Assembly: GCA_036342255.1 (NCBI GenBank)
Contig: JAZAUS010000047.1
Location: 1-5,270 of the forward strand
Source: RUG11198 sp036342255
GTDB taxonomy: Bacteria > Bacillota_I > Bacilli_A > RF39 > UBA660
Reading direction: 5' to 3'
DNA: 5,270 nt
This document shows positions 1 through 5,130 of this stretch, piece after piece. The notes beneath the pieces are model-generated. The model searched no databases and had not been told where the DNA came from. It saw only the letters and a list, made by a program, of their open reading frames with translations. The first letter of the stretch is position 1. Each line of letters starts with the position of its first letter. Both the position numbers and the translations under genes were made by a program.

Positions 1-648
1 GATTGTGGTAGTACTGGAATAGAAATAGAATTACCTATTGATGAAGATACTTTTAATTATAGAGTAAGAAATCATTGGGTTATGGAATTAGATAAATATG
101 TTGAACGCTATAAGGATATTCCTAAAAAGGGAACTATTCATATAAGAACATTTTTATCTTGTAAACACGGAACAAGACATTTCTGTAAAAAGTGTGCTGG
201 TTTATTTAGAAGGTCATATAATACAGAGTTTACACCAAAACATATTGGATTATATGCTACTTTAATGATTACAGAACACGCAACTCAAGCATCATTAGAT
301 AGTATGAATAAGGGTACTTCTGAAAAAGTTAATGTTATGTTGGAACAACCAATAACCAATAAAATAAAGAAATTATCAGATGCTAAAGCTAAAATAGAAG
401 AAATAATAACTGAAATTGGTAATGTGGGAGTAGAAAGTAGATTTTATGAAGTTGCTTTACTTTCTCGTTGGAGAGATAATAACTTCAAATCATTAATGTA
501 CTCATTCCATTATCAAGAAGATAAATTAGGTACTTTTATTTATAGTCCAAGCCAGAAAACATTTGTTGATATGGTAAGAACTAAAAAGTTTAATGCCTCA
601 TCAACAAAAAGTAAAATAGCATTTGACAAATATGATACAGAGGATTAA
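1..648 (+). CDS. Phage-type DNA-directed RNA polymerase beta-prime subunit, C-terminal part (5' end outside window)
   Basis: This is the C-terminal part of a multisubunit RNA polymerase largest subunit, which would transcribe phage genes. The frame is open from base 1, and the first codons already read D-C-G-x-x-G-I, the conserved DCG..GI segment of bacterial beta-prime. The Met codon at 82 is therefore internal and the real start lies upstream. Counting from base 1, a four-cysteine zinc site is visible (C2, C54, C62, C65, with RTFLSC and FCKKCAG), matching E. coli C814/C888/C895/C898. The trigger-loop helix follows (IGLYATLMITEHATQASLDS, about 82-101). Next comes a short segment like the region after the trigger loop (GVESRFYEVALLSR), and a tail like the SFQETTRVL end of beta-prime (SPSQKTFVDMVRTKKF). 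The jaw and the insertion found in E. coli are missing, so the subunit is compact, as in jumbo-phage polymerases. The usual trigger-loop His is Asn103 by my alignment. The whole upstream chain, including the NADFDGD catalytic loop, is unseen. Family certain; exact subunit arrangement (intact or split) unknown. Confidence 0.9.
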   Translation, partial: DCGSTGIEIELPIDEDTFNYRVRNHWVMELDKYVERYKDIPKKGTIHIRTFLSCKHGTRHFCKKCAGLFRRSYNTEFTPKHIGLYATLMITEHATQASLDSMNKGTSEKVNVMLEQPITNKIKKLSDAKAKIEEIITEIGNVGVESRFYEVALLSRWRDNNFKSLMYSFHYQEDKLGTFIYSPSQKTFVDMVRTKKFNASSTKSKIAFDKYDTED

Positions 649-652
649 TAAT

Positions 653-904
653 ATGAATATACAAGAATATAATAAAATAAAACAAGAATTAGTAGGTAAT
701 AAATTCAGACATTTCAAAGGTCATATAATCATTGTAAAAGATGTTACAATTGATACTGAAAATGAAGATTATAGAGTAATATATTATCATATAAAAGATT
801 CAAGTGTTATTTGGGATAGACCATATTCAATGTTTATTTCCAAAGTTGATAGAGAAAAGTATCCACAAGTGGAACAAGAATATAGGTTTCAAAAGATTGA
901 TTAA
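653..904 (+). CDS. DUF1653 domain protein
   Basis: Small soluble protein of 83 residues, nearly all of it one DUF1653-like domain. The pattern G-N-K-F-R-H-F-K-G-H near residue 15, a central Tyr-rich strand (YRVIYYHI), then WDRPYSMF and a C-terminal YRF matches the family pattern of (Y/F)RH(Y/F)KG, VVY..LY, W.RP..MF and a final RF. The biochemical role of DUF1653 is unknown to me; members are usually short stand-alone proteins in bacteria and phages. The start chosen is ATG 653, because AGAGGA at 639-644 lies 8 nt before it; an upstream TTG at 623 and an ATG at 632 are in frame but lack a well-placed ribosome site. It begins 4 nt after the polymerase gene stops, so the two are probably co-transcribed. 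Domain call fairly confident; function not assignable. Confidence 0.75.
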   Translation: MNIQEYNKIKQELVGNKFRHFKGHIIIVKDVTIDTENEDYRVIYYHIKDSSVIWDRPYSMFISKVDREKYPQVEQEYRFQKID

Positions 905-909
905 GGAGA
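903..909 (+). promoter_or_regulatory. Strong ribosome binding site overlapping the upstream stop codon
   Basis: AAGGAGA lies 5 nt before ATG 915 and shares its first two bases with the TAA stop of the DUF1653 gene (902-904). Terminating ribosomes sit on the next initiation signal, so the nuclease gene is likely to be translated together with its upstream neighbour. Confidence 0.75.
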
Positions 910-914
910 TTTGA

Positions 915-1961
915 ATGGAAATTATATCAGAAAACGGAAAAGATTATTTAGTTACTTATATTGCTAAAATTGATAATTCTACTATTGATACAAATGCTTT
1001 ATTTATGGATGTGCAAGATACTGTTAATACTATAATTAAGAAGTATAATAACAAACATAAAACTAAAGATATTTTTATTAAAAAAGGTTATGGATACGAT
1101 TTACAATCATTATTAAATAGATATAGTGGTGATTATTTTTCTCCATCATTTATGAAGAATTATATTACAAATCCCGCTATGTCAATAGTATCTAATTTCT
1201 TCGCTGAGCAGGCAAATGACGCTACAGCTATTGGTAATACATTTCACGCTATAATGGAAGATTATTATAAATTACCAAAAGAACAACGATATAGAGATAA
1301 ATTATATGATTTAATACCAAGTCATTTAGCCGAAGGACAAGATAAAGAAATTATAAATGAATATATTCAAGGCTATTATAATATTAAAGATTATTTATAT
1401 CCAAGACGAGAATTAGATGATAAATCTTTAGAATGTTATACAGAACATAGAGGTAGAGCAAATAATCTATATGTAAAAAGATTAGGATATACTGTTCCTT
1501 GTGCTGTTTCTTATGTAGCAGATAGAATAGATAACAGAGACGGTGAATATATCATTTTAGATTATAAAACTGGACATCCTAAAGATAATGGTAAAGAGGG
1601 TGGTACATTTAATGGATATTTAGGTTCTATGATACTTTATAAATGGGCTATGGAACAAGAACTAAATATTGAAATAACTAAAGGTTATCTTATCTACCCT
1701 GGAATAAAAGCTGTTACAAAGAGATATGTTCAATTAGATTATTCTCTGGAAAACGAAAAAATAATGATGGAAACTGTTAATAATTTCTATACAGACTTTA
1801 TGAAAGATAATAGAAGCCGACAATATAAGTTTACAGAGGACGGATATTTTACAACTGAAGATGCAAAAAACTTTAGACAATTAATGAATGATAATACAAT
1901 ATGGATGGCAAAAATACCTATTAAATTATATATCGGAGAGACTGAAGATTCTGTATTGTAA
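915..1961 (+). CDS. RecB/Cas4-like PD-(D/E)XK nuclease
   Basis: A 348-residue protein with the motif order of the RecB-type (PDDEXK_1) nucleases, metal-dependent enzymes that cut or resect DNA. Seen in the sequence: GNTFHAIMEDYY at 107-118 (the family GxxxH motif, His111), YVADRID at 200-206 (metal-binding Asp203 or Asp206), ILDYKTG at 214-220 (Asp216 and catalytic Lys218), and a helix YLGSMILYKWAM at 235-246 that corresponds to the usual QxxxY motif. In that helix the Gln is replaced by Ser238 while Tyr242 is kept. Only two cysteines (174, 196) are present, so there is no Cas4/AddB iron-sulfur cluster, and no helicase domain is attached. The N-terminal 70 residues have no recognised motif. 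It is preceded by a strong ribosome site and followed after 12 nt by the GGDEF gene. Likely roles are phage DNA replication, recombination or host DNA degradation; the sequence does not decide between them. Confidence 0.82.
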   Translation: MEIISENGKDYLVTYIAKIDNSTIDTNALFMDVQDTVNTIIKKYNNKHKTKDIFIKKGYGYDLQSLLNRYSGDYFSPSFMKNYITNPAMSIVSNFFAEQANDATAIGNTFHAIMEDYYKLPKEQRYRDKLYDLIPSHLAEGQDKEIINEYIQGYYNIKDYLYPRRELDDKSLECYTEHRGRANNLYVKRLGYTVPCAVSYVADRIDNRDGEYIILDYKTGHPKDNGKEGGTFNGYLGSMILYKWAMEQELNIEITKGYLIYPGIKAVTKRYVQLDYSLENEKIMMETVNNFYTDFMKDNRSRQYKFTEDGYFTTEDAKNFRQLMNDNTIWMAKIPIKLYIGETEDSVL

Positions 1962-1973
1962 GAGGATTTATAT

Positions 1974-2633
1974 ATGAAGAAAATACTGATATTGCAACTA
2001 ATTGGATGTCTTATTTTCACAGGATTTATATTATTGTTTAATGGTGCTGGTTTATTTAATCCTATGACAGTAATACTTATATATTGGACTATGGGTTTAT
2101 GTAATGTTATTAATGCCAAATGGATAATAACAAAACCTATAGAAGATATTGGAACTCACGATAATTTAACTGGATTATTAAATAGAGAGGGCTTAAATCA
2201 AAATATACCTAAATATGAAAAACATAAAGAATATACAGTTATATTCTATGATTTAGATAATTTGAAAAAAATAAATGATTGTTATGGGCATGATGATGGT
2301 GATTTAATATTAAAATATGCTACAGAAAGACTTCGATATTGGGAAATTTATGGTGATGTTTATAGAATTGGTGGTGACGAATTTCTTGTAGTTATATCTA
2401 ATGAGTTATCTAAAGAAAAATTAACATATTTAATCAATGGATTTGATAATTCACCATTAAACTATGAATTTGATGACGATTTTAAGTGTATATTTAGTTA
2501 TGGATATGCCATAAAATCAAAATCCATAAAGAAATCATTTGATACTATAATGAATGAAGCTGATGAAAAAATGTATCAAATGAAACATAAGACACATCAC
2601 CCAGAAGTTTTAATTGGAGTTAATAATAAATGA
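1974..2633 (+). CDS. Membrane-anchored GGDEF diguanylate cyclase
   Basis: A 219-residue protein that should make cyclic di-GMP from two GTP at the cytoplasmic face of the membrane. Two hydrophobic segments (about 4-22 and 31-48) form a short hairpin anchor with almost no outside loop and no sensory domain. A complete GGDEF domain fills the rest: HDNLTGLLNR (62-71), YDLDNLKKIND (92-102), YGHDDGD (104-110), YRIGGDEF (130-137), SYGYA, and the closing helix ADEKMYQMK. By alignment to PleD, Asp93 binds metal, Asn101 and Asp110 bind guanine, and GGDEF at 133-137 is intact, so activity is expected. The RxxD inhibitory site normally five residues before GGDEF is absent, so ordinary product inhibition is not expected. 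ATG 1974 has AGAGGA at 1961-1966, partly overlapping the upstream stop. The 3' end overlaps the next gene. Finding this enzyme in a phage operon is unusual. Family call very secure; whether the product is c-di-GMP or another dinucleotide is untested. Confidence 0.92.
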   Translation: MKKILILQLIGCLIFTGFILLFNGAGLFNPMTVILIYWTMGLCNVINAKWIITKPIEDIGTHDNLTGLLNREGLNQNIPKYEKHKEYTVIFYDLDNLKKINDCYGHDDGDLILKYATERLRYWEIYGDVYRIGGDEFLVVISNELSKEKLTYLINGFDNSPLNYEFDDDFKCIFSYGYAIKSKSIKKSFDTIMNEADEKMYQMKHKTHHPEVLIGVNNK

Positions 2634-3025
2634 ATATTGTGTTACACATTATACTAATAATATCTGCCATAGCAATTATAATTTTTGATTATAAAACACA
2701 ACGGATACCTATTTGGTTAATAATAATCAACTATTCTACAATATGTTTAATAACTAATAAATGGTTATTATTAGGTGTTATATTTATCTTATTCTCAAAA
2801 TGGAAAGATATACCAGTAGATTGGGTGTTTGTATTACTAATTTGTTATGTGATATATCTCAATAAAGGTAGTATGGTAGTTGATTTTGTGGTTATATTAT
2901 TAAGTTTTGCCTATTCTATGTTATTTACAGATGAAAATGGTAAAATAAGTTATTTAGTTCCATTAGAAATAGGCTTTATTATTGAATTGTCGTATCAATT
3001 ATTAAAGTCCTATTTAATTATATAA
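2630..3025 (+). CDS. Polytopic membrane protein resembling a divergent A24 prepilin peptidase
   Basis: A 131-residue, almost wholly hydrophobic protein with about six predicted membrane segments (roughly 4-19, 28-41, 45-55, 64-76, 82-98, 113-129). The segment IFDYKTQRIPIWL (18-30) matches the first-aspartate region of type IV prepilin peptidases (D-x-x-x-x-x-IPN), with Asp20 as candidate. GSMVVDFVVIL (79-89) sits where the second catalytic aspartate motif GxGD would be, with Asp84, but the glycines next to Asp are lost. GKISYLVPLEIG (103-114) resembles the G+IPF.P.LA.G element near the C-terminus of that family. It lacks the N-methylase domain of full-length enzymes. The start codon overlaps the GGDEF stop (ATGA at 2630-2633), with GGAG at 2616-2619 inside the upstream gene, so translation is coupled. 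Activity is uncertain because the GxGD motif is degraded. It could also be an unrelated membrane partner of the cyclase. Confidence 0.5.
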   Translation: MNIVLHIILIISAIAIIIFDYKTQRIPIWLIIINYSTICLITNKWLLLGVIFILFSKWKDIPVDWVFVLLICYVIYLNKGSMVVDFVVILLSFAYSMLFTDENGKISYLVPLEIGFIIELSYQLLKSYLII

Positions 3026-3042
3026 AATGGACAAAGTATAAT
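3013..3042 (+). promoter_or_regulatory. Candidate promoter before the 84-residue membrane protein
   Basis: TTTAAT at 3013-3018, an 18-nt spacer, and a perfect TATAAT at 3037-3042. The -35 part lies within the last codons of the preceding gene, and the preceding bases CTA give CTATTTAAT, close to the CTATTYACT seen at two other promoters in this window. In DNA this AT-rich a chance match is possible, so the call rests on the shared extended -35. Confidence 0.4.
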
Positions 3043-3062
3043 ATAAGAAAGGAGAGAAAAGT

Positions 3063-3317
3063 ATGTTAAGTACAATTTTAACAAATCTCTACAATTTTGC
3101 ATTATCAATGCCAACCAATATGATTATTTTATTTATTATATGTCTCATAATGAAGGTATTATTGAAAAGAACCATTGGTGATTGCGTAAGAGTTATTGTA
3201 GGTTACTTGCTTATTGGTTTGTTATTAGGTATTTTTGGTATTTCAATGCCTAACCTATTAACTGTAGGTAATTGGATAGTAACTAATGGTAAAGCCTTTT
3301 GGGAAAAGATTTGGTAA
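3063..3317 (+). CDS. Small two-helix membrane protein, weakly like a PTS IIC hairpin; holin possible
   Basis: An 84-residue protein with two membrane helices (about 17-35 and 44-63) joined by a short positive loop, LLKRTIGDCVR. The Trp-containing C-terminus ends AFWEKIW. The run from SMPTNMIILF through VIVGYLLIG is reminiscent of the first hairpin of ascorbate/galactitol PTS permease IIC components, but the protein is far too short to be a permease. Its size and topology also fit a phage holin or a small inner-membrane effector, and there is no lysin gene next to it in this window to support the holin idea. It has the strongest ribosome site of the run (AAAGGAGAG, 3048-3056), a 37-nt upstream gap with a possible promoter, and a terminator directly after it, so it may be highly expressed. 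Function not assigned. Confidence 0.6.
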   Translation: MLSTILTNLYNFALSMPTNMIILFIICLIMKVLLKRTIGDCVRVIVGYLLIGLLLGIFGISMPNLLTVGNWIVTNGKAFWEKIW

Positions 3318-3331
3318 TTGATTATTAGAAA

Positions 3332-3367
3332 AAGTATCTATTAAGTTATTTTAATAGGTACTTTTTT
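3332..3367 (+). terminator. Intrinsic terminator closing the first gene run
   Basis: A 13-bp stem pairs AAGTATCTATTAA (3332-3344) with TTAATAGGTACTT (3351-3363), with one G-T pair, around a 6-nt loop. The T run continues to 3367. It starts 14 nt after the stop of the 84-residue membrane protein. A run of A before the stem means it could also act on the opposite strand. Confidence 0.88.
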
Positions 3368-3385
3368 ATTTTGTAAAAAAATCTA

Positions 3386-3414
3386 TTCACTTATCACTAA
3401 AAAAGTATTATAAT
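3386..3414 (+). promoter_or_regulatory. Promoter for the Mom-like gene
   Basis: TTCACT (3386-3391), a 17-nt spacer and a perfect TATAAT (3409-3414) sit directly after the terminator of the upstream operon. A start site near 3421 would give a leader of about 30 nt. The extended -35, CTATTCACT, recurs before the methyltransferase gene. It fits a vegetative sigma-70-type consensus, although recognition by the phage polymerase cannot be excluded. Confidence 0.7.
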
Positions 3415-3440
3415 GAACGATGTAGGATAAAATTACTTCT

Positions 3441-3445
3441 AGGAG
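3441..3445 (+). promoter_or_regulatory. Ribosome binding site that decides the Mom-like start
   Basis: AGGAG is followed by two tandem ATG codons. The first (3449) is only 3 nt away, too close for efficient initiation, while the second (3452) is 6 nt away. The second is therefore preferred, with a one-residue difference in the product. Confidence 0.7.
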
Positions 3446-3451
3446 AAAATG

Positions 3452-4147
3452 ATGTTTCAATTATTTGGAAAAATAGATAATAAATATAATGATGATGAAT
3501 ATAGGGTTTTTCCTATTAAATATAATGATGTGAAACCATTTATATTAAATATTCATTATGCAAGACGAATACCTAATATTATGTATGCTTATGGTCTATT
3601 TCACGGTATTAAACTAATAGGCGTTATTACTTATGGTATGCCACCTTCACCCTCTTTATGTGTAGCTGTAGCTGGTGAAGAATATAAGAATAATGTATTA
3701 GAATTAAACCGATTAGTAATATCACCAGAATATAGTGGCGTAAAAAATCTTGCAAGTAGATTAATAGGTCAATCATTAAAATTATTACCTAAAAATAATT
3801 ATATTGTAAGTTATGCTGATTATGAGGGTTGGGGACATATTGGTTGTGTATATCAAGCAACAAATTGGTTATATACTGGTATGTCAGTAAAAAGAACAGA
3901 TGCTTATTGTGAAAATGGGCAACACCCAAGACATAGTGATATTGATAAATCAAAAAGACAAAATAGAACACAAAAACACCGTTATATTTATATAGTGGCT
4001 GAATCTAAAAGAAAAAAGAAAGAAATGTTATCATTATTAACATTCCCTATATTACCTTATCCAAAGGGAGATTCAAGACATTATGATACAGATAATCCTA
4101 TTCCTTTAGTATCACCAGAATTAATTGTAAAGGAAGATGAAGAATAA
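3452..4147 (+). CDS. mom: Mom-like DNA adenine modification protein (anti-restriction)
   Basis: A 231-residue protein of the phage Mu Mom family, a GNAT-fold enzyme group that adds a carbamoylmethyl-type group to N6 of adenine in phage DNA and so blocks many host restriction enzymes. Numbering from ATG 3452, visible family features are HYARRIP (35-41), YGLFHG (47-52), IGVITYG (56-62), the ELNRLVI strand (84-90), and the core YAD (121-123), GHIG (128-131), YQATNW (134-139), YTG (141-143). A Lys/Arg-rich segment, including SKRKKKE, follows near 188 and probably contacts DNA. The last 30 residues are Pro-rich and acidic and are not recognised. The gene has its own promoter and its own terminator, unlike the genes before it. 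That suits a toxic late-expressed modifier, as Mu mom is tightly controlled, but no Com-like partner gene is seen next to it. Family secure; exact chemical group and target sequence are inferred. Confidence 0.88.
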   Translation: MFQLFGKIDNKYNDDEYRVFPIKYNDVKPFILNIHYARRIPNIMYAYGLFHGIKLIGVITYGMPPSPSLCVAVAGEEYKNNVLELNRLVISPEYSGVKNLASRLIGQSLKLLPKNNYIVSYADYEGWGHIGCVYQATNWLYTGMSVKRTDAYCENGQHPRHSDIDKSKRQNRTQKHRYIYIVAESKRKKKEMLSLLTFPILPYPKGDSRHYDTDNPIPLVSPELIVKEDEE

Positions 4148-4149
4148 AT

Positions 4150-4179
4150 GGCTATTTCTTATGAGATAGCCTTCTTTTT
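4150..4179 (+). terminator. Intrinsic terminator after the Mom-like gene
   Basis: A 9-bp stem, GGCTATTTC (4150-4158) with GAGATAGCC (4163-4171), has one G-T pair and a 4-nt loop. It is followed by TTCTTTTT. It begins 2 nt after the stop codon and isolates the Mom-like gene as a single-gene transcript. Confidence 0.88.
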
Positions 4180-4193
4180 GTATCTAAAATCTA

Positions 4194-4222
4194 TTTACTA
4201 TTAAATTATTATAAGTTATTAT
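4194..4222 (+). promoter_or_regulatory. Promoter for the methyltransferase gene
   Basis: TTTACT (4194-4199), a 17-nt spacer and TATTAT (4217-4222), lying between the Mom terminator and the next gene. The extended -35, ATCTATTTACT, matches the Mom promoter (ATCTATTCACT) at 10 of 11 positions. The predicted leader of about 50 nt is A/T-rich with no convincing fold. Confidence 0.55.
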
Positions 4223-4279
4223 ATACTTGTAAGAAACAAATAAAAAATTATTTTATAAACTTTGTATATAGGAGATTAT

Positions 4280-5116
4280 ATGGATAAAATAAATAATATC
4301 GCTGAAACAAGTAATCATCAGCAATATTTGGATAGGATGACAACTTCATTTTCTGTTTCTTCAAAAAGACTTATACCACTATATATAACTGGTAAAAAAG
4401 TATTAGATGTTGGTTGTGGTAGTGGTGTTCTTATGAAAGAACTTTTAAGTTATCGCCCTAATATTGATATTATGGGTATTGATATAAATAAGAAAACAGT
4501 AGAATATTGTATCGCACAAGGATTAAATGTAAAATGTGGTACATTAGATGATTTAGAAGAAAAATTTGATACTATAATCTTTTCATCTGTATTACACGAA
4601 TTAAGTTCTTATGCTGATGATAATTTGCGTTTTACTGTATTACCTATAATAAATGCATTACAAAGAGCATATCAGTTATTAAATCCTAATGGAACAATTA
4701 TAATCCGTGATGGATTAAAAGGTTCAGAAGAATATATGACTATAACAGCAAAGTCAGATAAAGAAATAAATGCATTTATTAAATATATGAGAGAAAATCC
4801 TATATTTTGTAACCCACAGTATAATGTAGATGGAATGTTTATTACTACTACTGAAAAAATAATAAAAGAGTTTTTATTTACATATACTTGGGGAGAAGAA
4901 AGTTATAGTAGAGAATTAAATGAACAATATGGTATATTAACAGTTGATGAATGGAAAAAAGTAGTAGAATATTGTAAATTGACTATATCAGCAACAACTA
5001 TAAGTGCTGAAGAATATGCTAAATATTTATATGCTTCTTTTAGTAAAAAAGAATTAGATAAAATATTTGCTCAGTCAACAATAGTATTGATTGCTCGTAA
5101 ATATGCCCTTGAATAG
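4280..5116 (+). CDS. Class I SAM-dependent methyltransferase, substrate unknown
   Basis: A 278-residue protein with a Rossmann-fold methyltransferase domain that binds S-adenosylmethionine. Counting from ATG 4280: motif I VLDVGCGSG (41-49), the ribose-binding acid Asp68 in IMGIDIN (64-70), GTLDDL (87-92) as the adenine-contact loop, FDTIIFSSVLHEL (96-108) as motif IV, and NPNGTIIIRDG (135-145). No NPPY/DPPY motif is present, so a DNA N6-adenine or N4-cytosine target is unlikely. The fold resembles small-molecule, lipid or RNA methyltransferases. The C-terminal third, with FLFTYTWGEESYSRE and EQYGI, is a distinctive extension that I cannot tie to a substrate. ATG 4280 is chosen because AGGAG (4270-4274) lies 5 nt before it; a TTG at 4262 is in frame but sits upstream of that site. 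It has its own promoter and is followed 14 nt later by another gene. Methyltransferase call secure, role unknown. Confidence 0.85.
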   Translation: MDKINNIAETSNHQQYLDRMTTSFSVSSKRLIPLYITGKKVLDVGCGSGVLMKELLSYRPNIDIMGIDINKKTVEYCIAQGLNVKCGTLDDLEEKFDTIIFSSVLHELSSYADDNLRFTVLPIINALQRAYQLLNPNGTIIIRDGLKGSEEYMTITAKSDKEINAFIKYMRENPIFCNPQYNVDGMFITTTEKIIKEFLFTYTWGEESYSRELNEQYGILTVDEWKKVVEYCKLTISATTISAEEYAKYLYASFSKKELDKIFAQSTIVLIARKYALE

Positions 5117-5130
5117 AAAGGAAGTTTAGT

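Noticed and set aside
82..84. ATG as the start of the polymerase gene
   Set aside because: The 27 codons before it are in frame and already match the conserved DCG..GI region, including the first zinc-site cysteine, so this Met is internal.
623..652. TTGACA as a -35 box or TTG as the start of the DUF1653 gene
   Set aside because: No good -10 hexamer lies 16-18 nt downstream, and the ribosome site at 639-644 clearly serves ATG 653.
1787..2119. Open frame of 110 codons on the minus strand
   Set aside because: It lies antisense across the end of the nuclease gene and the start of the GGDEF gene, both well supported by motifs and ribosome sites. No ribosome site or recognisable domain is seen on the minus strand.
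3317..3451. c-di-GMP riboswitch in the leader regions, given the nearby GGDEF gene
   Set aside because: After the terminator and promoter only about 30 nt of leader remain before the Mom-like gene, too short for a class I or II aptamer. The leader at 4229-4279 is also too short and A/T-rich.
3789..3971. Open frame of 60 codons on the minus strand
   Set aside because: It lies wholly inside the Mom-like gene, opposite its conserved core. Its Asn/His/Tyr-rich composition is typical of an antisense shadow in AT-rich DNA.
4239..4256. Weak inverted repeat ATAAAA/TTTTAT in the methyltransferase leader
   Set aside because: Six A-T pairs around a short loop are expected by chance in this composition and would hardly be stable.
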